Of a DNA stretch of 64,000 nucleotides, positions 20,676-32,230 are shown one piece after another (position 1 is the stretch's first letter; every line of letters starts with the position of its first letter). Where the stretch lies: the NCBI GenBank assembly GCA_964019695.1, contig OZ026530.1, positions 33,090,690-33,154,689 of the forward strand, written 5' to 3'. A program made the translations under genes and the position numbers. The notes under the pieces were generated by a model. It had not been told where the DNA came from. It worked only from the letters and a program-made list of their open reading frames with translations, and made no database searches. The stretch comes from Loripinus fragilis. Lineage: Eukaryota > Mollusca > Bivalvia > Lucinida > Lucinidae.

Positions 20676-21140
20676 TTTTGCTCTTTTTTTTATTTTTAAG
20701 TGTTTTTTTTTACTTTTTATTGTCAATGTTCTTAATGAGACCTAAGTTTACCATCTATAAATCTTCTTTTTATATCTATACTATATGCCAGATATACACA
20801 GTTAATATTGCCACAGAGCTACATGCATCAGGGGGGGGGGTGCTATTTTGGCCCACATATGGGCTAAAATGCTTTTCACCATTTTGTTCTTATTGTTCTT
20901 ATAAAGTAAAACTTTAAAATTGACGTTTATCTTTGCTATGGTTACCAAAAACGGACATCAAAATGGGCTAAAAAATGGAAAAGCGAACATTTCGGAACAA
21001 ATTTGAGACATTTGACAGAGAAATTAACGTAAACTCAAACAAGATATTTTACCAGGTGATAAAAATTATCAGAACACATAACATATTAAAAGCTTTTTAG
21101 GTATGTAGCTATGCTGATATCTAATAATCCCTGACAAAGA
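20676..21140. other. Unassigned AT-rich DNA
   Basis: T-runs (20672-20720) and a G-run (20828-20837). The plus-strand frame 20639-20917 is built from T-runs and I do not believe it. Confidence 0.4.
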
Positions 21141-21360
21141 TGGAGGGATATAGTTTTGGCGTCGTCCGTCCGTCGCATTTTTGTCCATCCACATCTCAGA
21201 ACTACTGGTCAGATTTGATACATATTTGGTACACAATAAGTATCAAGTACTCTGATATCCTATAAGTTACGTCAAAATCGACCCTTAAAACTTTAGTTAT
21301 TGTCCTTGTTGGAATTTTTAGGCAATTATAATGCAAGTCTATTTTAGCAAAATGTTAACG
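21140..21360 (+). repeat. Invertebrate dispersed repeat
   Basis: The opening ggagggatatagttttggcg followed by tcgtccgtccgtcgc is a phrase I associate with repeats frequent in bivalve DNA; it is followed by the gatttgatacatatttggta type text. Only one copy is in this window. Confidence 0.4.
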
Positions 21361-22380
21361 GGTTGCTCCACTGAACAAAATGTTATCAAGAGCTAGGCAA
21401 AAGGAAATGGCTATAAACCATCTTTCCTTAACCATTGTTTCCTGCTTGCAATAATTCATCACATTACCCTCAAAATAGGGCAACAATGAACCGAATGGAA
21501 AATCTAAAAAGAAATCTAAACTTCTTAACCAGTAATCCAAACTCTTAAAATAATTTCAGTGATGTATTCGGCATCATGCCCTCTGCTAAATATGGGCAAA
21601 AGGTTTGGTACCAGTAAAATGCATTTAAGCCCCCCGGTGGCTTAGGCTGCTGTCCGTTCTAAGGCGGTGGTTCTGTTGTTGTTGACTTTTTGTTTATTGT
21701 TACTCCCATTGTGGGAATCTGTAATTGTTCTATGTTTTGTTGTACGTTACTTTATGTCCATTCTAGTATTATAATCATCTTGATGGGGAAGAGAGAGAGA
21801 GAGCTGGTTGCTTTGCTTAATTTGTCTTCCTGGTGTCTTGTGATGGTTGAGCAGCTCTTCCTCCCGGTACCACGGGGTTGTCTGCGGTTTGTGATTGTGG
21901 TATTTCCTGATCATACTCACTTACTATTTTTGATCCCACATAACAAAATGGCCACCAGAGCTTAAAAGTGAAATAGGGTTTAAAGACATACCAACCCATG
22001 TTTGAAATAATAAGATTGATATTTTGTCGCATGCCCCTTCAAAATTGTGTTATGCTAAAACTAAAAACTAAAAATAGAAATCATATCAAACTTTTCCTTC
22101 ATCATTGGTCAGAAAAATATACAATATACAAATTCAAATATTCCTAAAATATAATCTACAAAAATGCACTCTGCTTAGCCTACAAGAACTAAAATCACAA
22201 GACATCGTTTCCATCAGTACTCTCAGTGCTTTGATTTCATTGATTTCTCAATCTAATGATGGCTGAGTTTGTGTTCTAAGGGCTGAAAGAAAAGACAACT
22301 CTGATGGGAAAACAATGTTTGGATTATTTCTCTTGGTCAGAACATCCTTATTAAATCAATGAACATACGACAGGGAGCCA
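21361..22380. other. Unassigned DNA
   Basis: No gene or repeat boundary found. A cggtgg/gttgttgttgac block near 21660 and a gagagagaga run at 21790 are the only simple features. Confidence 0.35.
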
Positions 22381-22603
22381 GTCTAGCATGATCTTGGCTA
22401 AAAACGAAATCCAGGACTGTACCACAAAAAGGTCAGGCTTCAATGTGCGAAGAAAAAATAATTCCAGAACCAAAGTAATCCCCCCACCACCCAATAAAAA
22501 CAATTGGTCACTCCCTTATTACCTTGACTTCTTAACTTTTGGAAACCATATATACATTATCAACTGTTATGATGTACATGCCTATAGGCCTATGCCTCAA
22601 CAT

Positions 22604-22770
22604 CGCCGTGGTGTAGACGATAAACCTATGTGTTGTAAACCAGGGGTCGCAGGTTCGATTCCCGGCTTCTCCATAAAACCACTTTCAGTTGAGCCTTCTT
22701 GAGTTCCCGTCATAAAATAAACACACAACCCGGCCCAGTACTGGTTACTACCCATGGAAAAGCCACACAA
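22604..22770 (+). mobile_element. tRNA-Thr-derived SINE (family S1) in D1
   Basis: Head gccgtggtgtagacgataaa, gttgtaaaccaggggtcgca, B box ggttcgattcc; body to gccacacaaaataac. Same position and orientation as the SINE at 61666-61846, so it is part of the composite unit and not an independent insertion. Confidence 0.8.
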
Positions 22771-23035
22771 AATAACATCTGTATTTGGCGTCTTACATGT
22801 ACATCATAACCGTCTATGCTTCTTTGTACATCATAACCGTCTATACTTTTTTGTGAAAACTTTTTATACTGACACTCTTTATAACAGCAACATTCTTTAT
22901 AACGTCATTACTATTTGCACAAATGTACTAATTAGCTTGAATTAGAGTTCATTTAATCGGAAATTAAGCTGAACGTCAAAGTATTTGGGGACAAGCAGTG
23001 TCGTTGTAAAGAGTGTTGACTGTACTATATCTTAA

Positions 23036-23491
23036 ATTCTAACACTCCTCGCCTATAGAGCCAACGGTAACAAACTGTGATATATCGGACAATAATTCAC
23101 TGCTAAAGTGTGTGATAGCTGACGTCACTGGAAAATGACGTCATACATGGCGTTAGACGGTGTAACGTCGTTTTAAAGCTTGAAAGACGTTACAATTACA
23201 TGTAAACGTATGCAACGTAGTCTAAGTGTTGGCGGGAGTTCTTCAGTGCTATGGCGGAAAGTTGGAAGAAGCTGAAGACTTCAAATGTGTTTTCGTCGTT
23301 TATTGTGTGTTAGAATCGAAATAGATCAGCTCCAGGGCGTGAATTGTTGAGTAATAATTCACTGTTTGTCGGTCAGTTGTGCGAAGATAAATCACTCGCG
23401 CTGCGCGCTCGTGATTTGATCTTCTTTACAACTGACCTCCAAACAGTGAATTATTACTCAACAATTCACTGCTGGAGCTGATCTATTTCTT
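23036..23491. mobile_element. 456-bp insertion in D1, TTAA duplicated
   Basis: D4 reads tatatcttaaagcataag without interruption at 62101-62115. D1 has ttaa on both sides of the extra DNA (23032-23035 and 23490-23493, one-base ambiguity). The insert has two parts: 23036-23316, bounded by attctaacac/gtgttagaat, and a hairpin (23318-23489). A TTAA duplication points to piggyBac- or Kolobok-type transposition. Confidence 0.75.
23318..23489. mobile_element. 172-bp hairpin MITE
   Basis: Left arm gaaatagatcagctcc ... gtgaattgttgagtaata ... ttcactgtttg, right arm the inverse, meeting at the palindrome tcgcgctgcgcgctcg (near 23400). The inverted match covers almost the whole length. Confidence 0.8.
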
Positions 23492-23814
23492 AAAGCATAA
23501 GATATCGAACTTAACAACATATACGTGTGTGATGGCAAGCATAGACCTGAGCGCATTCTCTTTATTCATGAGACAAACTTTCATAACAATAAATTAACAG
23601 CCAGTCAGTATCCTTCCTTCCAAATGTAGTTCCTTGCTTAGGCTATCACAAAGCAGTTCAGGGTTCGAAACACAACATAGACAGAGCATCAACTCATCCA
23701 ATTGTACAGCCTATCTGAAAGAAACTGATAACCAATCAAATATCATAGAAAGCAAGATTCTTCGAAATTTTTAAACCTCTTGGAAATACAGCTTTAAACT
23801 CTACAGAACAAAGT

Positions 23815-24385
23815 AAGAAAACGGGCAAAGACCAGGAATCGATACAACCAAGCACCACACGTGACCCAGGTTACCTATGGATAGTGACAACTATTATAAT
23901 ATAATAGTGAAATACACAATTATATATAATAAACGAGAGCCAGGAGGTCAGCCCTTTCCCAGCAGGTGATCACAAGGCATCAAACAGACCCGCACGAAAG
24001 CATAACAAAAACAAAACAGAAATAACATAAATGATCCACAAAAGAAGCACCGCCTTGGAACGGTCAGTAACATATTTTGCTGGAGGGCTTAAACCGGTGC
24101 ACCAACTTCACATTTAGTTTAGATGTGGATCAAAACACATAGATGTTTGGTTTGAATTAAAGACCCCTAACTTATCAATGCATCATCTCATAGAACCTAT
24201 AAATCAAGATATATACTCATAGGCAAGGATAAGAACTCATTAATAAATAAAACTAAATATAACCGGAGCAAAAGAAATGCGAAAGGTAAACCCCAGTGGG
24301 CCTGACAACAGCCAAAGCATCAGGCCCCTACCATCTCATCAATAGATAAGTCTTTAAGTCGGAACCGTCATAGAGTCTGGAGTCC
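23815..24385 (-). repeat. Retroposon-like family C, long copy in D1
   Basis: Near-identical to 62668-63225. Compared with that copy, there is a short AT-rich change at 23885-23930. No coding frame. Confidence 0.7.
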
Positions 24386-24770
24386 GACCCACCGGCGTGC
24401 AATTAAAGAGGAAAGCAAAGCTGCCAACTGTGATTGTAAGACCATTTTTCGAACAATAATGAGGTTAGGTGGGTGTGTGGGTAAACGCTAGTGTAAACCC
24501 AACAGAATTTCTCATTTGGTCTGTCTAGCCTCGAATGACCCTGCAACATGGTAAATGATATTTCATACCCTTACTGAACAATATTTGCACCTAAATCACT
24601 AAGTTAACAGAAATTCAACGAATTTCTCGTGGCGAACAAGTGAGTTCTTACCATATTAAGCTGTTAAACAAGGTATTACAGAAAACAAGTATACTTTCTA
24701 TATATGTAGAGTCCATCTTTCTTCAATACTTGTAGAATCCAAATAAATATCGCATCGGTTAATAAATATA

Positions 24771-25905
24771 CTTAAGGAATAAAGAAACGCAACAAACACT
24801 TCGAGTCATTGTAAGCATACACTATAATGCAAGTTTTAGTGCAAATGATACTTATCCATAGGAGCAGTATGTGTCCGTCAAATTGCAGCAGGTTCAACGT
24901 AATTATCGATTACGTAATCTTTTTGGTATGCGCGTAACCAACCTGACCCCCGTAGTAAACTGCTGAAACAGGGTCAATAAAAGCAAAGTTTGAATCAACC
25001 ATTGGTTTATTGTTTTAAAAAGTCTTGGCATAGATTGCGGATCTAGGAAATGATCAAATGGCGACGTTTCTGTAAGATTCTGAAACGGCTTAACGTCATT
25101 AACGTCAACTCTGAATACTGCGTGAAACGCGTAATTTTTCTTTTCTGCTTGAGATTTATTCATTTTAAGGACGTTTTGCTCAAGAATTATGACTTGAGAT
25201 CTTCAGACGTCAAAAAACCTCAATTCTGACGTCAAAATTCGATATCCTACGTTTTAATGGTTTCCATGATGTTTATGTGTTTTTCTAATGACTAAATGGT
25301 CCAGTGACAAAGTTTAGGCTACAGTTAACAGGTTTGGTGTTCACTCTCCGCATGTTATCAGATGTTTTGTTTTGCATTATGCCGTGTTTTGTTTGGCTAA
25401 CGTCAATGTAAACACCCTACCAGCGTATTTCTACGGTATCTGAAAAGTCAGTTTTTTCCAAAGAAAGCATGTTCTGATGTCTCGTGGTTTATCTTATCCC
25501 GTATATTCACCAGCGACCCAAACCCGACGGCTCTAAGTGACGTTTATCGTTTATTCACTACCATTGTGTATCTTGCCATTCAAGTAGCGTGTTTTGACGC
25601 AATATTTGACTGTATTACTAATATGATTGGACGTTTGTTTAATTTGCACATTGTCAAGTCGACGCCAAATAACCAAACATGAAAAAGACGGGGGTTCTTG
25701 ATCTTTATTCAGACGTTAACATCACAATTTACGTTTTCATATGTTTTCATCTTGTAGCGTAAAATGTAGCGTTAAAATGACGTTTTGGTATTTCATCACA
25801 TGCTATTAATACTTAATAAGAAATTTTCAAAAGAGATTTTACCAGACCGTCATTTAAAAACGCAAAAATTAATTTTTTGTCTGTTGCGTTTCTTTATTCC
25901 TTAAG
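24771..25905. mobile_element. 1.1-kb TIR element with TA flanks
   Basis: Perfect 24-bp TIRs start cttaaggaataaagaaacgc and are flanked by TA (24769-24770 and 25906-25907). A second copy starts at 63598 and runs off the window. The interior contains many acgtc/gacgt motifs (near 25090, 25208, 25230, 25400, 25540, 25711, 25778). The TA flank fits Tc1/mariner-like or similar transposition; no transposase is visible. Confidence 0.75.
24903..25163 (-). other. 86-codon open frame inside the TIR element, product unknown
   Basis: The frame begins MNKSQAEKKNYAFHAVF and is rich in Leu/Thr near the C-terminus (a QTLLLLTLFQQF run). An identical 86-residue frame occurs at 63730-63990. Identity of the two copies follows from the very recent D1/D4 duplication and is not by itself evidence of selection. 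There is no known domain; the run could be a short hydrophobic segment. It might be a remnant of an element-encoded protein or pure chance. Confidence 0.3.
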
Positions 25906-26045
25906 TATATATACATTATGGGTTGTATCAAGTTAGGTATTGTCTAACGGAGTCATATACAACAGTTTTTGGACGCTAAAGAGTTAGTCTTTGATACGCT
26001 TCCCGTTTATTATTTGACTAGTAGCTCAAACACTGTCATAAAATG

Positions 26046-26205
26046 CTCAAGGGTGTCTCCAAATCTGTTTCAAAACCATTATGTATTTTGATGAATAAAT
26101 CCTTTAATGAGGCAATATTTCCCTATATTTGGAAGCTTGCAAACGTTATTGCCATCTTTAAAAAGGGAGATAAATATCGACCATCTAATTACAGACCAGT
26201 TGCAC
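26046..26205 (+). pseudogene. LINE reverse transcriptase, entry motif region
   Basis: The frame reads NKSFNEAIFPYIWKLANVIA followed by IFKKGDKYRPSNYRPVAL. This is the well-known start of LINE RTs (WK.A.V.PIFKKGD...NYRP.SL). It is cut by the TA-flanked insertion at 26206; the continuation appears at 29003. Confidence 0.85.
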
Positions 26206-26666
26206 TATAGTCCGTACAGAAATTCAGTGAACATCGTTTATCTTCTTTAAAATGTCTTTAATGATAAAATTTTGGACTAAAATTTTGCATATACATATAA
26301 TAAAACACAGCCTAATATACAATTGAATATTTGAAACTTTATGATAGGAAAATAAGTCTGGAATCTCTTTTAAAGTAAAATAACTTAGTCGTTTTCGATT
26401 TAGAAAATTCCTTATTTTCCCTCAATGTATTCCATATGGGTAACACGTGGTTTATACAGTTCAATGAATACCGAGTTTACTTTCGTATGATAAAGAAAAC
26501 AGTCACCAGCAGGATAACTCTTGGTATGTCTACATACACACTGCAAGTGCTTTGAAGAAACTGCGCAAAATACAATTCTGTCTGAGTTATCATATTTCAC
26601 GATAATCAAATTTCGCATCTTATTTTCTTAGCGTAAATGGTAAAATGACACGTATAGCAATTGGAC

Positions 26667-26910
26667 CGCGACTGCGAAAACCTTCTTCGGTGATTTGTAA
26701 CAATAAAGGCGCAGACCCCTGCGCATCCGCGCAGTCGCTTCAGCTACTCTGTTTTCTGCTTTTTGAGAAGAATCATATCTAGACTTGCTGCGAGGAAAAT
26801 TTCAATTTTCTAGCTAGCCTGTTAAGCCGAAGAGACTGGTTTGAGACTCGCTTTGTCGGATCCCAGAAGACAGGTTTTCTCGCTTCGTGACCTGTGTTGC
26901 TGGCTCGACA
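26667..26910. mobile_element. Older MITE inside the TA transposon
   Basis: Inverted ends accgcgactgcgaaaacctt and the inverse of agacaggttttctcgcttcg match the TIRs of the MITE at 37291-37530. It is present in both TA-transposon copies (compare 40935-41165), so it predates their spread. Confidence 0.55.
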
Positions 26911-27203
26911 GCTCTAGGACAAATATTACAGGTGCAACAGATAATAATATTAAAACAGATATAATGAAGAGGCTGTTCATCAGATATATGTATGGAAGTC
27001 ACATTATTTGATTGCGCTCTACATCGTCTAATACACAAGTCAAACTACGGCCCACAGAGCCAGGGACCGGCGGAGACTTTGATTTTCAAGGTACAGGTCC
27101 CTGGTATTACCCTGTTCTAACAGCGCACTTGCCCGGCTGGGGCGTGGCTACAAATGACTGGTGCACATTTTTTCTTTCGTCTTTATGCACTGTTCATTTG
27201 TGG

Positions 27204-27540
27204 AAAGCGTGGTAGCTCAGTGGTTAGGCACTTGCCTCTGATGTTAGTGGTTCCAGGTTCGATTCCCGCTTGCAGCGAGAAAAATTTCGGTGTCCGAACA
27301 TGCTTTCTCTAGTGTCATTTGCAGGGATGACGCTAGATAAGTGGATCGTCCTTCAGATCGGGACATTAACTGGATGTCCCCTGTGCAGGGGAAGTCACCC
27401 CCTGTGCAGGTTAAAGAACCCTACGGTAATTTAGATATGGTTACTTGTATGCTTTCATCCTGCAACCCGGAGTGTACAAAGTACACCTACCGATAATACT
27501 CGAAAGAGGGTCTGGCAGTATATAGAGAAAGAAAGAAAGA
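27204..27540 (+). mobile_element. tRNA-derived SINE (family S3)
   Basis: Head: A box tggtagctcagtggttaggc, B box ggttcgattcc at 27255-27265. The body ends in an (aaag)n tail near 27530. The sister transposon copy lacks it at the equivalent place (41430-41450), so it inserted into this copy only. Confidence 0.75.
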
Positions 27541-29002
27541 CCACGCCCCATCCCAGAGGAATTGTCGAGGACTTTGACCCATAGTAACCACCACACTGTG
27601 GGACAGCTAGCTGACAAAACCATGACAGTTCTTCCCAGCAGTCTGTTATTATACTGCACTGCCATGTTTGTCTAGGTCTATCAAACCCCTACATTTCCTC
27701 CGCATTGTGGAAACAAAAGTAAAAACACAGGACATTATTGCACCAGTCATTTGTATCCACGCCTCACCCCCCCCCACCCCCCCCCCCCCTACGGGGATAG
27801 CCGTCGAATAGCCGGGCTAAGGCGCAGGGCAATTATGTTTTGAATATCCTCGCAGTGCCAGGGAAGTGTCGGGGTTATGACATTGGGACGCTCACCCTGC
27901 TGGGATTTTCTGTTGTGTAGGGTGGGGCAAAGAGCAGGGTTGTTACCATCAGCTTGTCGCCACAGGGCAGGGCTTATACCAGGGCTCTGAAAAGTGAAAA
28001 TCATTACCCCCGCCTATCCCCGTAGGTGGGGTGGGGGAAGTAGATACAAATGATTGGTGCATAGCCGGGTTAAGGATATCCCCGTCCTGCTCAGGGGTTG
28101 GGGTGAAGCAGTGGTTACAGATGACTGGTGCATATTTATTGCCTATGATGCACTTCGCATGAACATTTAGTTCTCAGCCACCCCAAAAAATATATTGACC
28201 CAAAACACAAAATATGACAGCCGCTGATATATTGTTCAACCTATTTCCAAGCACATTCCCACCCCATAACTAGTTTCTCTTTCCGACCTTGGCATAAGTT
28301 TTATTGGATGAGTCTTTTTTCACTTGATTCACACCTAACAGATGAGCCCTGTAATTATTTTCTCTTATCAATTATAGATGCCCGGAATTTCATTTTGCCA
28401 TGCATATTTTGCATTGCCTGGTGTCGAAAAATCAGTGTTTGGAATAAACAGATAGAAAGTTCAAATCATTTAATAAAACAAGCTGGAAAATTATTTAAAA
28501 TCTGATTTTCAAAGAAGGAGCAGGGAACACAGAAAATCAAGATTTTAAATTGAGGAATAGGGAAACACTGAGAGTCATTTCATAGGAACAAGCGAACGGT
28601 TACCCACTGGGAAGGCCTCAATATTTTCTCGTATGCCAAAATTCTGTGAGCCAAAACTATGGCCATTTGCATTTGATGGAACTATTTTTATATAATAAGA
28701 AAGCCTTCTCCTAGCACGTTACTTCGTCTTATAAAACCGTATCATTATTCATCGATAATAAACTTTAGGCAGTGATCCGTACAAAGGTGCATTTAGGGTA
28801 CATTAAAAATGCAGATGCTCAAATGAGGACAAATTCCATCATATCACAGCCCAATTGACAATACATTTTGTAACGAAAAAAATACCACCAATTAGGCGGT
28901 GTATAGATATATTAGATTCTGATGGTCATCGTGCGATCAGTTCGCACATAACGAAATAAACGTAAAAAAGCGGTGTTCACTGAATTCCTGTACGCACAGT
29001 AG

Positions 29003-29745
29003 TGAGCTGTTATTCGCAAACTTCAAGAAAGGATTGTTTTTAAAAACAATGTATAATTTTCTACTAAACAATAATCCCTTATACAAGTATTAATCAGGTT
29101 TCTAACCTCACCACTCAACAGTGCTTCAGGTAGTTGACATATTTTATAATCTATGCCACGCTTTTGATAAGAATATGTTCTCTTACATTGTATTCTGTGA
29201 CATCTCAAAAGCATTTGATAGAGTCTTGCATATAAGAGACTTTTCTTTAAGTTAAAGCACAATCGCATTGAGGAGAAACATTTAGAATGGTTAAACAGTT
29301 ATTTAAGTCAAAGTAAGTAGAAAGTTGGTCTAATGTCCTGTTTCTCAGGCTTAAAATCTATCTTTGCTGGGGTGCCACCGGAACCTTTCTTGGACCTCTT
29401 TTGTTTTTGGTATGCATTAATGATATAGCTAAAGACCTTCTTAGTTAGACAGGACTGTTTGCAGATGATAGCTCGCTTTTGTATTCTGCAGCACATATTG
29501 CTGACATAGCTGGTATAATTAACCATGACTTGCAGCTGTTGACAAACTGGGCTAGACAGTGGCTTGTTGCATTTAATCCACTGAAAACTGAGGCTGTCTT
29601 ATTTACTCTTAAAAAGCTTGATTTCCTATCGCATCTTGTTTTTGATAATATTGCAATTAGTTTTGTAGATAACCATAAACATCTGGGTGTAACCTTAAGT
29701 AGTATTGGACAGTGGCACTCACATATTGAAAAAATGTCATTTCAG
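29003..29745 (+). pseudogene. LINE reverse transcriptase core
   Basis: In shifting frames: IRKLQERIVFK just after the insertion, FCDISKAFDRVLH (29186-29230), the polymerase motif FADDS at 29458-29472, then WARQWLVAFNPLKTEAVLFT and HLGVTLSSIGQWHSHIE at the end. These are successive blocks of CR1/jockey-type RTs. In-frame stops (for example TAG about 18 bases before FADD) and frame changes show decay. Confidence 0.85.
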
Positions 29746-29756
29746 TAACTACAAGT

Positions 29757-30062
29757 TTGGGAATAATACGAAAACTTAAATACTCTATTAGTAGAAATGC
29801 TCTCAACCAAATGTATATGTCCTATCTGCTACCAATTGTAGAATATGCGTCAGTTGTATGGGGTGTATGCTCCGAACAGGTCTCGCAAACATTACAAAAG
29901 ATCCAAAACGAAGCAGCCCGCCTTGCTACAGGAATATCTAGATCTGCATCATTAGAAAACCTGTACAACGAATGTGGACGGACAACTCTATCACAAAGAA
30001 GGCAGCAACATAAACTCTCTTGCATGTATAATGTTAATACTGGAATGGTACCTTCATATATA
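29757..30062 (+). pseudogene. LINE RT C-terminal region
   Basis: The frame continues with LNQMYMSYLLPIVEYASVVW, then LQKIQNEAARLATG, a standard LINE segment after the RT thumb, and ends at MVPSYI where the mariner-type element begins (30063). It would be followed by DLIPHLVSEIS-type sequence, which is found beyond the insertions at about 31600. Confidence 0.8.
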
Positions 30063-31365
30063 CGAGGGCTGTTCAAATATGAATGCAAGTAGCTTCATAA
30101 CTTTCGTCACATATATGCCACGACAAAATGGTATACGTTTCTATAAAGGATTATATGTAACCTTTAAATTGGTACCAGACCTAAAGACAAATAAAGTATA
30201 CTAATCGAGTTATAGTTCTTTGAGTGAGGGTCTCTTTAGTATACTTACAAACTCAATTCTTCGAACATACCAGTGGTATAGAAGAGCGTATAATTCTTCG
30301 ATATATCAGTAAGGAAGTATCACCATATACTTATATAATGATTCTGTGAAAGTTGCGAAAATCTGAAATGAATTTGTTTAATTACATCGAAATGTTTTAC
30401 TAAAGTCTCCTTATGTTTACAAATAAATGGTAAACAAAACACAACCTTTCAGTTTTCATTCAAACTTTTCTCTAACAAAATGCACGAAACAACATTTAAA
30501 CTAGTTTTAAGTCAAAGACAATATGTTGGTCACTCATACTGAGTTGTTGCTACAAATCATTGAAGGATAGTGGGTAATTTTTTAACGCTGAAAAGCATTT
30601 TTATTAAGTCAAAACTGCCTTAAGTGAAGGGGTTATAGAACTTATACTTAATTTTGTTGCCATAACATTCCGGTTTTAATCTAAATTTGAACGTTAACTT
30701 TAAGTTTTACCAAAATATACATTATTTACAATAAAATTACTCACCTGGTCTTGAGGACTAGACAGATTGAAAATATTTTGATTAATGTATACACAACATT
30801 CAGAAGCAGAAAAATGCTTGAAAAATGATATGAAATGCAATAACTCTGTAGATAGAGGACGGAGCGTTTTGAAAACTTCCTTATGACATATTAAGCATGC
30901 TTTAAGCAAAACACAAAGAAAAAGACACAGTGATGTCCATTATTGCATCACCAGTCGATAACTCAAAATGACGTTTATCATAAAGTTGATGACGTCACAA
31001 ACGTGCCTGTTTACTCGAGATTGAAACAGAATTACATAAACTTTTTTCTGCGAGCAACTTTGTCAATGTATGTTTAACTTGCATCTAAAATTTGGTGCCA
31101 TTTTGTCTAAAACTTACAAAGATATGACACTATATCCACACGTGTACCAAAACGTGTATTGCAATTTGCTTAAAAAAACTTCAGTATACAGGAATGTCCT
31201 TTATATAAATGTCTGTAACTCAAGAAATATAGTGAGTGTTTCTTTATGTTTGGTACCATTTTAAAGGCGACAAATAGTTCTTTCTAGAAAGGTATGGTAT
31301 TTTGTCGTGGCATATATGTGAAGAAAGTTATGAAGCTACTTGCATTCATATTTGAACAGCCCTCG
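30063..31365. mobile_element. 1.3-kb mariner-type element, TIRs ~80 bp, TA duplicated
   Basis: Left end cgagggctgttcaaatatga; the right end is its inverse, and the match extends about 80 bp inward with few differences. TA flanks both ends (30061-30062, 31366-31367). The cgagggctgttcaaa end is a familiar mariner-type terminus and 1.3 kb is the usual mariner length, but I find no transposase frame, so it is a decayed or non-autonomous copy. Confidence 0.8.
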
Positions 31366-31367
31366 TA

Positions 31368-31605
31368 CAAGGCGGTTCTTCTTTTGTGGATCATTTATGT
31401 TAGTTCTGTCTTGTTGTGTTTTACTTTCATGCACGTCTGTTTATTGATGCCTTGTGGTCACCTGCTGGGAAAGGGCTGACCTCTTGGCTCTCGTTTGTGA
31501 TGTCTTATTGTGACGGTGTCACTTTCCTATTGGTATCCTGGGTCAGGTGTGGTGCTTGATTGTATCGATTCCTGATCTTTGCCCTCTTTCTTTCTTTGAT
31601 TCCTC
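31368..31605 (+). repeat. Family C fragment, sense orientation, truncated
   Basis: It is the inverse of family C copies elsewhere: caaggcggttcttcttttgt ... gctgggaaagggctgacctc ... gtatcgattcctgatctttg, ending in a ctttctttcttt tail. It sits inside the LINE between its MVPSYI and IPHLVSEIS coding blocks. The tail position and 5' truncation support a retroposon. Confidence 0.7.
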
Positions 31606-32230
31606 ATCTAGTTAGTGAAATTTCAGCTTCCCCTATGAGAAATAACAGAAATATCTCAGTGCCCTTAAATAGTACTTGTATCTCACAAAATCATGTATTC
31701 CAACTTCCATTAGGCTATGGAACTCCCTTGAAGATGACTTAAAACACTTATAAACATTACAATTCTTTGAAAACATAGTTCAGTAAATCATGTGTTCCTT
31801 CTTACGTAACCATAGGAAATAGGTATATATCTGTATTGTATGCACGACTTAGAAATAGGTGCAGTAACCTTGATAATGACCTTTAACAAATTATATCCGT
31901 GATAATCCTTTATGTGATTTGTGTGGCATGGTAGAGGACGTCATTCACTACTTCTTTCATTGTAGAACACTCACATTGAAAGGCAGGTTTTCAGTGATAC
32001 AGTTAAGAGTTTTTCAGCCCATGAGCATTAATTTAATTCATTTTGGCAACGATAACTGGAATACTGAAAACAAAAATGTCCTGTTCAGGGTTGTCCACAG
32101 ATATATACACGCTAATAACCGTTTTAGTAACAGTTTTTTTTTTACTCTTTGTTTGAAGCTCATCTTATAACATGTCTTGATATGAAAATACCAATTCTCG
32201 ATGACCAAATTAAACATTCTATTCTTAAAC
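31605..32230 (+). pseudogene. LINE ORF2 C-terminal domain
   Basis: IPHLVSEISASPMRNNRNIS followed by a broken CISQNHVFQL.LGYGTPL segment, then a CDLCGMVEDVIHYFFHC cysteine/histidine motif at 31910-31960. Such Cys-rich C-termini with 'E...H.FF.C' are frequent in CR1/L2/jockey-type LINEs. Frame breaks lie near 31742 and 31900. Confidence 0.75.

Larger units (their letters stand above)
22382..25170 (+). repeat. Composite repeat, copy D1
   Basis: Order: 3' end of family A (22382-22530), S1 SINE (22604-22770), a segment Y (22771-23035), inserted MITEs (23036-23489), segment X (23490-23815), family C long (23815-24385), a shared segment E (24386-24770), then a TIR element (24771-25905). The same order, minus the inserted MITEs, recurs at 61.58-64 kb. 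Identity with D4 over 24.1-25.17 kb is very high; the clearest difference is a 16-bp indel near 24710. Confidence 0.8.
26208..28999. mobile_element. 2.8-kb TA-flanked TIR transposon, copy 1
   Basis: TIRs: left tagtccgtacagaaattcag, right inverse of ctgaattcctgtacgcacag. TA lies on both sides (26206-26207, 29000-29001). It interrupts a LINE reading frame. A sister copy is at 40483-43219, where an empty site proves the TA duplication. The interior has no transposase-like frame. It holds a tRNA-headed SINE (27204-27540) absent from the sister, C-runs near 27765-27790 and an embedded older MITE (about 26667-26910). Confidence 0.85.

Noticed and set aside
20639..20917. 92-codon frame with apparent membrane segment
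   Set aside because: The hydrophobic run is produced by T-tracts in non-coding DNA.
24903..25163. 86-codon frame, identical in D1 and D4, as a real gene
   Set aside because: The surrounding non-coding DNA is equally identical, so the identity gives no support for function; kept only as an unassigned frame.
27230..27300. Functional tRNA gene (tagctcagtggt ... ggttcgattcc)
   Set aside because: It is the head of a SINE with an (aaag)n tail inserted in one transposon copy only.
30063..31365. Active mariner transposase
   Set aside because: Length and TIRs fit mariner, but no frame carries the catalytic signature or the helix-turn-helix region.
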